DNA of 9,252 bases from the NCBI GenBank assembly GCA_964651325.1, contig CAZYXP010000158.1:1-9252 (forward strand). Direction: 5' to 3'. The position numbers and the translations under genes were made by a program. Position 1 is the first letter of the stretch, and each line of letters begins with the position of its first letter. The notes under the pieces were generated by a model. The model saw only the letters and a list, made by a program, of their open reading frames with translations. It made no database searches and was not told where the DNA came from. The stretch comes from JADFOB01 sp964651325. Its GTDB lineage: Bacteria; Planctomycetota; Phycisphaerae; UBA1845. Of this stretch, positions 1-6,388 are shown piece after piece.

Positions 1-585
1 ACTGGTGAGTTCGGCGGGCGGGGACCTCGGGCAGAGCGTGACGGCCCCCGTGGCTTTGGAGAGCACGACAATGTCGAGCCAACCGTCGTCGTTGATCTGA
101 CCGAATTCGATGTCGGCCATGACCGCCAGCGGCGACGTACCGCCGAGATTGATGGTTCGGAAGGTGACGTTGCCGGCGGCGTCGCGGCGCTGCAGATGAA
201 GCTGGATGGGCTGCGATTGATTCCAAGCGGTGACCAAATCCAGCATACCGTCTTGGTCCACGTCCGCAGACCGGATGAATTTCGGGCCGGCGCTGTCTTC
301 TGCGTCGGGGTCGATCTGGAACGCGGTGAAGAAGCTTCGCGTCGCCTCGCCACCCTCTGCTTCCTCGGCGGCTCCGGCGCTGCCGCCGCCACCGACGCCA
401 AGGCCTCCGGGCGACACGGGCGCGTCGCTGAACGTGCTATCCACGGTAGCGAAACTGCTTGTGGGGGCGGCCACACTCGTTTGGTTCGCCTGCTCACCGG
501 TTTGCTGGATCGCAGTCGAACACCCGAGCGTGACAACAATCACTACTACCGAAATCGAAGTCCATTTGATCAACATTCTTTTCAT
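1..585 (-). CDS. FG-GAP/VCBS-type lipoprotein, N-terminal part
   Basis: This gene runs off the left edge; 195 codons are visible and remain open. Reading the minus strand from ATG 585-583 gives a short basic N-terminus, a hydrophobic segment (residues 11-21) and Cys22 in a TLGC context, which resembles a lipobox although the -3 residue is Thr rather than Leu. A Gly/Ala/Glu-rich linker (about 58-82) follows. Then come two calcium-binding-like FG-GAP/VCBS motifs, DVDQDGMLD (108-116) and INDDGWLD (164-171). Such beta-propeller repeats occur in large exported or surface proteins of Planctomycetota and similar bacteria. An ATG also lies at 591-589, but GGGAG directly abuts it and sits six bases before ATG 585, so 585 is preferred. 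The protein is probably exported and lipid-anchored; its ligand or function cannot be inferred. Confidence 0.8.
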   Translation of the reverse strand, partial: MKRMLIKWTSISVVVIVVTLGCSTAIQQTGEQANQTSVAAPTSSFATVDSTFSDAPVSPGGLGVGGGGSAGAAEEAEGGEATRSFFTAFQIDPDAEDSAGPKFIRSADVDQDGMLDLVTAWNQSQPIQLHLQRRDAAGNVTFRTINLGGTSPLAVMADIEFGQINDDGWLDIVVLSKATGAVTLCPRSPPAELTS

Positions 586-897
586 GGTCATCTCCCGTAC
601 CGCGTCAAGGTCGGTTGTCGAGGTTGTTTGTTAGCTTCAACCGGGTTATCGGCGCATTAGGGAAGTGACTTGCGAGCCCGTTACGTGCGCCGGTCGGGTT
701 TTACGGTGCATTCGATTCGGGTAGAGCCCGAAGGGTCCGATAGTGCGCGGGCGTGCTTGGGCTGTTTGCCACCAAGACGCGAAGGCACCAAGAGGAGGGG
801 GGGAAAGATGTGGCCTGGATTCGCCGGCCATCAGCATTCGCTGCGCGGGCAGTTGTCGCGCCGGCCGAGAAGGTTAGGATCAGCGGGCCGCGGATCG
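586..897. other. Intergenic region with degenerate repeats
   Basis: This is the shared upstream region of the divergent lipoprotein and release-factor-like genes. I see no convincing gene here; the short open frames have no domain-like composition. It contains a motif with a CCCGAAGGG hairpin (about 728-736) and a partly duplicated purine-rich stretch reading CCAAGACGCGAAGGCACCAA followed by GAGGAGG (about 772-798). I believe both resemble widespread intergenic motifs in Planctomycetota and related genomes, but this is from memory. No clear promoter for the lipoprotein was found. Confidence 0.5.
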
Positions 898-1016
898 CTA
901 GGAGTACAGCGCAAGGTCGTTCGGAGCGCAGGCTTCCAGCCTGCACGACCCGCGATTATGATGCAGGCAAGATGCCTGCGCTCCGGGATTGCGACGACTT
1001 TGCGCTGTACTGCTAG
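898..1016 (+). repeat. Cruciform repeat, copy A (119 bp)
   Basis: Copy A is bounded by 23-nt inverted arms, 898-920 against 994-1016, which pair with one mismatch (902) and one G-T wobble. Inside are two hairpins, GCAGGCT-TCC-AGCCTGC (928-944) and GCAGGCA-AGA-TGCCTGC (963-979). Alternatively, GGAGCGCAGGC (924-934 region) can pair with GCCTGCGCTCC (974-984 region) to give one long imperfect palindrome. It closely matches the copies at 2548-2666 and 7692-7805. It ends 18 bases before the ATG of the release-factor-like gene. No coding potential is apparent; it looks like a small non-autonomous palindromic element. Confidence 0.85.
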
Positions 1017-1019
1017 TTG

Positions 1020-1025
1020 AAGGGG
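1020..1025 (+). promoter_or_regulatory. RBS of the release-factor-like gene
   Basis: AAGGGG lies nine bases before ATG 1035 and supports that start. A TTG at 1017 would begin before this site and inside the repeat boundary, so it is less likely. Confidence 0.6.
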
Positions 1026-1034
1026 TTCTCTTGG

Positions 1035-1571
1035 ATGGGCGAAGACGTTAGATCATGGTTGCACCTTGCGGATGAGGCCCTACAGGCGCAATGTGAGGTG
1101 GATCATTACCGAGCGCCAGGGCCGGGGGGCCAGAAGCGGAACAAGACCAGCTCGGCCGTTCGGTTGCGACACATCCCAACGGGCTTGGCGGCGAGTGCGG
1201 AGGATGATCGTTCGCAACACGTAAACAAGAAACGGGCGCTTCGACGGCTGCGGCGGACGATCGCGATGGAAATCCGCGCACCGGTTCCGCCGGGGGAATA
1301 CGTGCCATCCGATTCTCTTCGGGATGCGATGACGCGGGATGGACAGATTCGCATCGCCGAGAAGAACCCGAATTACTTTCCCGTGTTCGGCGAGGTTTTG
1401 GACTTGATCTTTGCGTGCGAGTTGCGCGTCTCCGATGCGGCCAGTAGGCTCGACATCTCGACCGCCCACCTTGTTCGGTTCATCGAGCAGGACATTCTCG
1501 TATGGCGTAGGGTCAACGAATCACGGCGGGCCGAAGGCCTAAAGCCGCTACGCGGCCCGCGATCGGGTTAG
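1035..1571 (+). CDS. Peptide chain release factor-like GGQ protein
   Basis: This 178-residue protein has an RF-1-type catalytic domain. The motif RAPGPGGQKRNKTSSAVRL (26-44) contains the GGQ tripeptide at 31-33, which in release factors and ArfB (YaeJ) positions water to hydrolyse peptidyl-tRNA in the ribosomal peptidyl transferase centre. HVNKKRALRRL (62-72) matches the conserved basic helix after the GGQ loop. It lacks the codon-recognition domains of RF1/RF2, so it resembles ribosome-rescue hydrolases more than true termination factors. Unlike ArfB, it has about 75 further residues. Within these, RVSDAASRLDISTAHLVRFI (131-150) looks helix-turn-helix-like, and the end is basic. The start was chosen for the AAGGGG site. 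It may be co-oriented with moaB, but a 205-bp gap and a separate promoter intervene. The GGQ assignment is firm; the cellular role is inferred. Confidence 0.85.
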   Translation: MGEDVRSWLHLADEALQAQCEVDHYRAPGPGGQKRNKTSSAVRLRHIPTGLAASAEDDRSQHVNKKRALRRLRRTIAMEIRAPVPPGEYVPSDSLRDAMTRDGQIRIAEKNPNYFPVFGEVLDLIFACELRVSDAASRLDISTAHLVRFIEQDILVWRRVNESRRAEGLKPLRGPRSG

Positions 1572-1651
1572 GGGTGGATCCGAGCCGCGCCCATCCGGAA
1601 GCGGCCCGGCCGCGCAGGACTCCCGCCACTCCCTACGGTCGAGGTTCGGAT
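1572..1651. repeat. Inverted pair of short ATCCGARCC-type repeats
   Basis: A unit reading ATCCGAGCCGCGCCCATC (from 1578) on the plus strand is mirrored on the minus strand by ATCCGAACCTCGACCGTA (from 1651 leftwards). The two are related with several mismatches, so the region is an imperfect large palindrome with a GC-rich centre (1601-1615). It lies immediately after the release-factor-like stop codon. No T-run follows, so I do not call it a terminator. Confidence 0.5.
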
Positions 1652-1692
1652 AAGAAGCCGCCAATTCGAGTCCTGGAAAACCAGACGTGCGG

Positions 1693-1721
1693 TTGGGGCG
1701 ACGCGGCCATCCGGATATACT
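1693..1721 (+). promoter_or_regulatory. Candidate sigma-70-type promoter of moaB
   Basis: TTGGGG (1693-1698) and TATACT (1716-1721) are separated by exactly 17 bases. The -10 box matches five of six consensus positions and the -35 box keeps TTG. The predicted start near 1728 would give a leader of about 49 nt before ATG 1777. This is inferred from sequence only. Confidence 0.45.
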
Positions 1722-1776
1722 GCGGCAAGATCGATTTCCGGCTCCTATCGCGCCAAAGCCAGTATTGGAAATTACG

Positions 1777-2286
1777 ATGTCCACCCGATCTCACGAGCAA
1801 CAGAGCGTAGCCGACCTCAAATGTGCGGTGATCACCGTCAGCGACACGCGTACGCTAGAAACCGACAGGAGCGGCACCTACATCGTCGATGCGCTGAAGC
1901 GGGAAGGGCATCGCGTAGTGACCCGCGAACTCGTCGTAGATGAGCCCGACAAAGTTCGAACCATGGTCGAGCGGATCTGCCGCAGCGGTGAATGCGACGT
2001 GGTACTGGTGACGGGGGGGACGGGCGTCTCGCCGCGCGACACGACGTTCGAGGCGGTTAGTGGCCTTTACGATAAGCCACTGCCGGGATTCGGCGAGCTG
2101 TTCCGAGTACTCAGCTACGAGGAGATCGGTCCGGCCGCCATGCTCTCCCGAGCGAGCGCGGGCATGCTTTGCCAATCGGCGATCTTCTCCATGCCGGGCT
2201 CGCCGGGGGCCGTGCGCCTGGCCACGGAGAAATTGATCTTACCCCAGATCGGCCACATCGTATGGCTGCTGAGCGGCCGGACGTAG
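1777..2286 (+). CDS. moaB: MoaB/MogA-family molybdopterin adenylyltransferase
   Basis: This 169-residue protein fits the MoaB/MogA fold over its whole length. Visible motifs are SDT (22-24), the molybdopterin-binding loop TGGTGVSPRDTTFEA (79-93), PGFGELFR (103-110), LSYEEIG (112-118) and MPGSPGAVRLA (139-149). Family members adenylylate molybdopterin with ATP before molybdate insertion, in the cytoplasm. The end runs ILPQIGHIVWLL, as in MoaB proteins. ATG 1777 is preceded by GGAA at a six-base spacing and begins just before the first beta-strand; an upstream in-frame start near 1687 would add 30 unconserved residues and override the candidate promoter. No other molybdenum cofactor genes are in the window. 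The gene stands alone and converges with hsp20. MoaB versus MogA cannot be fully settled from sequence alone. Confidence 0.92.
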   Translation: MSTRSHEQQSVADLKCAVITVSDTRTLETDRSGTYIVDALKREGHRVVTRELVVDEPDKVRTMVERICRSGECDVVLVTGGTGVSPRDTTFEAVSGLYDKPLPGFGELFRVLSYEEIGPAAMLSRASAGMLCQSAIFSMPGSPGAVRLATEKLILPQIGHIVWLLSGRT

Positions 2287-2547
2287 TACCTTCTATTAAG
2301 GCTCGCGCGACGATTACGAAGTGAGGGCTCACGATGCCACGCGGCCCCATGAGCCACGGACTCAACTCGCCCCATCATCGGTTCCCCCAGGTCCGAATGA
2401 CATGGGGGAACGCGCAAATGATTGCAGGCTGATAGCCTGCGTTAGCGTAGCCGGGGACAAGCGCAGCGCCGCCCACGGAAGCGCTCGCCACCCAACAGCC
2501 CGACGCTGCAAGGGGCGTCCTTCTGTGCGCCGTGTGCGACACAGCGC
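2287..2547. other. Convergent intergenic region with hairpins
   Basis: This is the left part of the gap between moaB and hsp20, and it holds no credible gene. A nine-base-pair stem GTTCCCCCA/TGGGGGAAC occupies 2381-2411 with a 13-nt loop. GCAGGCT-GAT-AGCCTGC (2424-2440) is a hairpin of the same core type as the first internal hairpin of the 119-bp repeats. The hairpins lack T-runs, so terminator function for moaB is possible but not shown. Confidence 0.5.
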
Positions 2548-2666
2548 TTAGCAGTACAGCGCAACGTCGTTCGGAGCGCAGGCTTCCAGCCTGCACAACC
2601 CGCGATGATGATGCAGGCAAGATGCCTGCGCTCCGGGTTTGTGGCGGCGTTGCGCTGTACTGTTAG
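2548..2666 (+). repeat. Cruciform repeat, copy B (119 bp)
   Basis: Copy B has the same length and orientation as copy A. Its terminal arms (from 2548 inward, and from 2666 inward) share the sequence AGTACAGCGCAACG and pair with its complement. Hairpins lie at 2578-2594 and 2613-2629. Differences from copy A fall mainly in the right inner arm and leave most stem pairs as Watson-Crick or G-T. It sits between convergent genes, about 260 bp after the moaB stop. Confidence 0.85.
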
Positions 2667-2906
2667 CCGAACCCTGCAGGGCCGAAGGGTATGGGTTGTG
2701 CGGTGACCGTGGGTCCGCCCGGAGCGAACCCACGGCTACCGTTGTGCAGCCCTTCAGGTTGCGGAAAGGAACGGCAACCAAGCCGCCCGACGAGCCGCGC
2801 ACCTTCGCTCAACCTGCGCTGGCGCGACGGATGGGGCACTCGGAAGCAGTCGGCCGTAAGCGACCATTCGCTTGTTCCGCAAGGCTTCCTTGACTGAGCG
2901 CGTCGC
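2667..2906. repeat. Palindromic repeat block downstream of hsp20
   Basis: CCGTGGGT (2707-2714) pairs with ACCCACGG (2728-2735), and CGC/GCG extends the stem inside. The flanks are also roughly symmetric: AACCCTGCAGGGC on the left against the complement of GCCCTTCAGGTT on the right. A second hairpin, AAGCGA-CCAT-TCGCTT, lies at 2858-2873. No gene is supported here. Either hairpin could help end hsp20 transcription, but no T-run follows on the minus strand. Confidence 0.5.
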
Positions 2907-3353
2907 TTATCCCTTGATCTCAATCTTCCGCGGCAGCAACTTCGGCGATTTGGGCACAGTCACCGTCAGGATGCCGCCTTTGAGTGTCGCGCCGATGGCC
3001 TCTTCGCCAATGGGCGCGGCAAGTTGCACCGAGCGGGAGAAGGTCCGCCGCACGCGCTCTTGCGTGATGTAGCCGCTGCGCTCCTCGGTCTCGGTCTTCT
3101 GCTCGCCACTGATGGTAAGCACATCGTCTTGCACGGTGACCTGCAATTCCTCGGCATTCATGCCGGGAACCTCGGCCTCCACGAAGACGTGCTCGTCATC
3201 TTCCCATACGTTCAGCGCGGGCGCAGCCTGCCGGGCGAACGGTCGGAAGGCGATCGCGCTCGGAAGACCTTCCAAGGCGTGGGTCATCGCACGATCAAGC
3301 TCGTCGCCAAGGAACGGTACGGGCACCATTGAATTGAATCTTTGTAGCAACAT
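2907..3353 (-). CDS. Hsp20/alpha-crystallin small heat-shock protein
   Basis: This 148-residue protein is the usual length for bacterial small heat-shock proteins. These are ATP-independent holdases that bind unfolding cytoplasmic proteins and pass them to DnaK/ClpB. The alpha-crystallin domain spans about residues 45-135. It starts ALNVWEDDEHVFVEAEVPGM (46-65) and ends with GATLKGGILTVTVPK (121-135), where the family's conserved GVL appears as GIL. The C-terminal KIEIKG supplies the I-x-I anchor (144-146) used for oligomerisation. An AGGAGG site seven bases before ATG 3353 gives a strong start. It is the last of the minus-strand genes here, 463 bp after the phosphatase. The upstream region carries a sigma-54-like promoter; I see no CIRCE element. 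Confidence 0.95.
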   Translation of the reverse strand: MLLQRFNSMVPVPFLGDELDRAMTHALEGLPSAIAFRPFARQAAPALNVWEDDEHVFVEAEVPGMNAEELQVTVQDDVLTISGEQKTETEERSGYITQERVRRTFSRSVQLAAPIGEEAIGATLKGGILTVTVPKSPKLLPRKIEIKG

Positions 3354-3816
3354 GTCAGATCCTCCTATTTGAGTAACGGTTTGCCATCAATTCTGCCAGA
3401 TCGAAGCGGCGATTCCGAAAGTACCAAGCAGCGGTACGGACGGACTCACGTCGCTTCAACCGTAAGTGGGCAAGAGGCATGCCAAGAATCCGGCACTTTT
3501 AATATCTTTGTAAGTTGTTTGTGCTGCATAAGTTATGGCGGATGCGGCCCTTTCGGTTTCGAGCCATCGTGCCAAACTGACAGATCGGCGTGGCAGGTGG
3601 CAGGCAGTGAGCGGCGGTGGGGAGGGCGTCTCAAGGAGTGAGCGCCAGTTGGCACTGCGGCGCGGACCGCCTTGGAGTGCAGGCTGGTAGCCCGCGATCC
3701 GGCATGGTGCCCCGCGCTTCGACCAGGCGGCCCACCTCCTCCCGGGCGTGGTGAACGCGACATGATTCCATGAAAGAGGGGCATCCGCCGCCTGATATGC
3801 TCGGGGATGGTGGGTC
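3354..3816. other. Intergenic region upstream of hsp20
   Basis: This 463-bp gap between the phosphatase stop and hsp20 contains the hsp20 ribosome-binding site and the sigma-54-like promoter. It also has a local AT-rich stretch (about 3497-3535) and degenerate fragments of the GGAGTGCAGGCT type (about 3674-3690). Open frames here have skewed composition and no recognisable domain, so no gene is called. Confidence 0.5.
3469..3485 (-). promoter_or_regulatory. Sigma-54-like promoter upstream of hsp20
   Basis: On the minus strand the sequence reads TTGGCATGCCTCTTGCC. GG (3483-3482) and GC (3471-3470) are separated by ten bases, as in the -24/-12 class (TGGCACG-N4-TTGC). One consensus base differs at the -24 element (T for C), and the base after TTGC is C rather than A or T. 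Transcription would start near 3458, leaving a leader of about 105 nt. An AT-rich stretch lies just upstream, where an activator or bending protein could bind. This is a pattern match only. Confidence 0.45.
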
Positions 3817-5007
3817 TTACGCGTCGCCCAGCACTTCGAGGGCGAGGATCGTGATGTCATCGCTGGGGTTGATGGACCCTGATTCGTCGTCGAGGACGTG
3901 GCCGAGGTGATCGATCATGTCGCGGACGGGATGCGAGACCGCCGTTTTGAAGGTGTCGAGGTAGGCCTCGGTGTCGAGTTTGTCCGGATGACCCGATTGA
4001 AACGTCAGCTCGACGCCGTCTGTATATACTATGACCTTATCGCCCGGAGCGAGCTGGATCTGTTGCGTGGGAAACGTCTCGTCGGGAAACAGCCCGAGCA
4101 GCCCGCCCGTGGATTTGAGCTGATCAAACGCGCCTTGGGCGGTGGTGTGAATCGGATAGGGGTGGCCGCCCCGGGCGAATTGCATGGTCAGCGTTTTGTG
4201 ATCGATGGTCGCGTAGAACGCGGTGACGAATTGGCAGTTGGGAAGCCCCTGATCGGTTAGAGCGTTGTTCAAGGCGGTCATCGTCTCCGACGGCGTTAGA
4301 ATGTCGTAATTATGGCCGCGTACCCGCTTGGCCATAATGCTTCGCTTAATGAACATCGTCAGCAAGCTTGCGGCCACGCCATGGCCGACGGCGTCGGCGA
4401 CGTAGAAGCCCGTGTGGTTTTCGTCGATGCGGAAGACGTCAAAAATGTCGCCGGAGACCCAGGATGCCGGGCGATAGAGCGCGGCGAAGCGGATGTTTTG
4501 GATCGGATCGATCAGGGTAGGGAGAAAATCCTTCTGGAGCCGGGCGGCCAGTTGCATTTCCTGATCGACTTCACGAAAGTGCTCGTTGAGCCGCTTTCCC
4601 AGTTGCTCCATTCGGCGCACCTCGTCTAGAAGTAGCCGAAATCGCTCGTGGTACCGGTCGATCATGACGAACCGCCCGTGAAGCTCGGCGACCGGGGCAT
4701 CCGGAGCGATTCGCTCGACGATGCCGCGATGGGCGCGCAATTCAGGTCGGGGGGCATGGCCGACCAACAGGGCGGATCCGTCCCGGTTGGCAATCAAGTC
4801 GACTAGCTTGTCGAAGGAAGCCTTGTCCGGTTCGTCGCGGGCGTCAGGAGCGGGTAGGATCGTGATGTCGAACACGCGCTTCTTGGCCGCTCGGTACGCA
4901 GTTTCATAATCCGGTGCGGACTCTACGTCCCAGCCGAACTCATCGGCGAGCGCACCTGCGCTAGAAGAAATGGTCGGGCGATCGGATTCGACGAGCAGCA
5001 GTTTCAA
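3817..5007 (-). CDS. RsbU/SpoIIE-type PP2C phosphatase with pseudo-receiver
   Basis: This 396-residue protein has an N-terminal receiver-like domain (1-110), a helical linker (about 115-160, probably coiled coil) and a C-terminal PPM/SpoIIE phosphatase domain. Metal-binding and catalytic motifs are present: SGDIFD (185-190), DAVGHG (205-210), TDGVE (329-333) and SDD (382-384), with ARGGHPYPI (278-286) also typical. Such enzymes dephosphorylate anti-sigma-factor antagonists (STAS proteins) in partner-switching pathways controlling sigma factors or other outputs. The receiver begins LLLVESD, but the usual phospho-acceptor Asp after the third strand aligns with Pro52 (FDITILP), so classical phosphorylation is unlikely. 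The start is TTG 5007: an in-frame TAG lies four codons upstream, AGGA precedes it by seven bases, and the first beta-strand needs these residues. No STAS or anti-sigma kinase partner is in the window. Confidence 0.9.
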   Translation of the reverse strand: MKLLLVESDRPTISSSAGALADEFGWDVESAPDYETAYRAAKKRVFDITILPAPDARDEPDKASFDKLVDLIANRDGSALLVGHAPRPELRAHRGIVERIAPDAPVAELHGRFVMIDRYHERFRLLLDEVRRMEQLGKRLNEHFREVDQEMQLAARLQKDFLPTLIDPIQNIRFAALYRPASWVSGDIFDVFRIDENHTGFYVADAVGHGVAASLLTMFIKRSIMAKRVRGHNYDILTPSETMTALNNALTDQGLPNCQFVTAFYATIDHKTLTMQFARGGHPYPIHTTAQGAFDQLKSTGGLLGLFPDETFPTQQIQLAPGDKVIVYTDGVELTFQSGHPDKLDTEAYLDTFKTAVSHPVRDMIDHLGHVLDDESGSINPSDDITILALEVLGDA

Positions 5008-5233
5008 TGTTTTGTCCTAGACCGGCTGATGCGCCCCGACTCTGAGCCGCGGGCTTCAGCCCGCGAGGTGCCCCGCAACTTCGCATGCTCATGGGTCGCC
5101 CGGAGACACCCCTGAACCTTGTCAGCTCTAGCCGCGCGGGGGAACAGGTGCGATACCTGGCTAGCGCGCAGGATCTTATCGGAACCGAATCGCGGCTCTT
5201 TGGCGCCGGCGCTGATAGGTATGGGTCGACGGC
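5008..5233. other. Intergenic region with one hairpin
   Basis: This gap separates the DUF192 stop from the phosphatase start. It contains one perfect eight-base-pair hairpin, CGCGGGCT-TC-AGCCCGCG (5048-5065), probably another dispersed palindrome. No T-run follows on the minus strand, so termination is not indicated. No clear promoter for the phosphatase was found. Confidence 0.45.
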
Positions 5234-5725
5234 TTAGGGCGCGGGGTTTAGGACGGATCGCGGAATCTCGATCGGGTCATCGACTTTGAGTCCGATTTTC
5301 TTCCAGACGTCGGCGTTGACTTCGATCGCAAAGCGCGCGGGAGACTTGGATGGGTATTGCCCGGTGCGCTCGTCCAGCGGGGCCATGGTGTGCGTTGCGG
5401 TTACCTTGCCCGCGGTGGTGACGTAGGCGATGTCGAGGGGAATGATCGTGTTCTTCATCCAAAAGCTCAGGTGTTGGTCGCTGTCAAACACGAAGATCAT
5501 GCCGCGGCGGGTGCCGTCGGGGAGGTCGGTCATCTGTTCGCGCGAGACAAACATGAGCCCGCGCGTGGACTCGGCGTGGCTGTCGGCAATCCAGAGTTTG
5601 AACGACTGGCCTTTGATCGTAACATCGACGGTGCCGAGTTTGTCGAGCTCATTGGGTTCGGAGGGCGAGCAATTCATGGCGGTGACTATCGTTGTGGATG
5701 CAAACAAGACGACAAAACGAGCCAT
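5234..5725 (-). CDS. DUF192 family protein, probably exported
   Basis: This 163-residue protein matches the DUF192 (COG1430) family across residues 30-157. Characteristic segments are ADSHAESTRGLMFVSREQM (47-65), GMIFVFDSDQHLSFWMKN (75-92) and TIIPLDIAYV (93-102). DUF192 proteins are small, often exported, and their biochemical role is not established. The hydrophobic start (MARFVVLFASTTIVTAMNC) suggests a signal peptide; Cys19 is present, but its context is a poor lipobox. The chosen ATG 5725 follows GAGG at a seven-base spacing and places the signal peptide at the N-terminus. An in-frame ATG at 5869 overlaps the upstream gene's stop as ATGA, but would add 48 residues that read through repeat-like DNA and bury the signal peptide. 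Confidence 0.85.
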   Translation of the reverse strand: MARFVVLFASTTIVTAMNCSPSEPNELDKLGTVDVTIKGQSFKLWIADSHAESTRGLMFVSREQMTDLPDGTRRGMIFVFDSDQHLSFWMKNTIIPLDIAYVTTAGKVTATHTMAPLDERTGQYPSKSPARFAIEVNADVWKKIGLKVDDPIEIPRSVLNPAP

Positions 5726-5865
5726 CGCGAATCCTCGAGACTTCCCGAGCCGATGGCAAGCTCGGTTTCCCTTCCGCCTCCCAGCCGAGGGATTCAGCCC
5801 GCGCGGCGTCGGGGCGTCAGGTAGATTGCCCATCAGTGTACCGTGGTTTTCGTCCATCTTGCCCC
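5726..5865. other. Short gap with repeat fragment
   Basis: This 140-bp stretch separates the membrane-protein gene from the preferred DUF192 start. On the minus strand it includes GGGCTGAATCCCTCGGCT, which I take for a dispersed intergenic repeat fragment. It is open in the DUF192 frame back to ATG 5869, so its coding status depends on which start is used. Confidence 0.4.
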
Positions 5866-6258
5866 TCATGGTTTCCTTATCTCCTTCGGGCCAAGGGCGG
5901 CCCTGCCAGACGGTTCAGCCCGCCCGGTGCGCCAATCGGCCACGGCCTGGCGCGTCTGCCGCGCGTCCTTGACCGCCAACACGCCCAGCCATACTACCAG
6001 CGCAAGCATGATGATCCAGTAGATCGCGTAAACCCTCGGATGAGCCGGCACGTCCACGATGTTGACGCCTACGGCGAACATGATCGCCAGCAAGAGGCAA
6101 ATCCCAGCGCCGAGGCGTCGCCCCGGTCGATCTCCTGCGAGACCCACTGGCGCCGATTCCTCCACCGGGTTCGCCTTGCCCAGCGCGGGCTTGAACAGAT
6201 AGCGCGCCGCCACCGCGACTCCGAAAACCAGTAGAATCACCGAAGCCGCGATCTGCAT
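5866..6258 (-). CDS. Small three-helix membrane protein, unknown function
   Basis: I do not recognise a family for this 130-residue protein. Three hydrophobic segments are visible: about 2-20 (IAASVILLVFGVAVAARY), 49-68 (LGAGICLLLAIMFAVGVNIV) and 78-96 (AIYWIIMLALVVWLGVLAV). A charged loop of about 27 residues joins the first two. The tail (97-130) is rich in Arg, Lys and Ala and is probably cytoplasmic. ATG 6258 follows GGAAG by nine bases. Its stop codon overlaps an ATG at 5869 in the DUF192 frame, and both genes share one strand, so they are probably co-transcribed. A candidate promoter lies about 100 bp upstream. It is a plausible inner-membrane protein; nothing points to a specific role. 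Confidence 0.7.
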   Translation of the reverse strand: MQIAASVILLVFGVAVAARYLFKPALGKANPVEESAPVGLAGDRPGRRLGAGICLLLAIMFAVGVNIVDVPAHPRVYAIYWIIMLALVVWLGVLAVKDARQTRQAVADWRTGRAEPSGRAALGPKEIRKP

Positions 6259-6359
6259 GAGTCTTTTCTTCCGCGGGTCGCCGTACGCCGCCCGATCCGT
6301 GCCTAGGCAGGTCCCGGCGGCAAAGCAAGGTTGAAAATCACGATCGTACTACTATCGCT

Positions 6360-6388
6360 ATTCTACGCGCCAAAGTGACAAGATCCAA
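6360..6388 (-). promoter_or_regulatory. Candidate promoter of the membrane protein-DUF192 pair
   Basis: On the minus strand TTGGAT (6388-6383) and TAGAAT (6365-6360) are 17 bases apart. The -10 box matches five of six consensus bases. Transcription would begin near 6353, about 95 nt before ATG 6258. This is a sequence match only. Confidence 0.35.

Noticed and set aside
701..1016. Short open frames (for example 701-946 minus, 753-1016 plus, 2375-2620 minus, 7587-7805 plus) sharing peptides such as QAGSLRSER.
   Set aside because: The shared peptides come from translating the cruciform repeats in different frames, not from a protein family. They lack ribosome-binding sites and domain-like composition.
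898..1016. tRNA or known cloverleaf RNA in the cruciform repeat.
   Set aside because: It has two internal hairpins rather than three arms, no T-loop sequence, and it recurs three times as an inverted-repeat element.
2381..2411. Rho-independent terminator of moaB.
   Set aside because: The stem is good but no T-run follows on either strand, and similar palindromes lie in most gaps.
3354..3458. ROSE-like or fourU RNA thermometer in the hsp20 leader.
   Set aside because: No complementary stretch to the AGGAGG site or U-rich partner is visible in the leader.
3898..4629. Open frames on the plus strand opposite the phosphatase (3898-4260 and 4312-4629).
   Set aside because: They are antisense shadows of a gene with full phosphatase motifs; high GC keeps such frames open.
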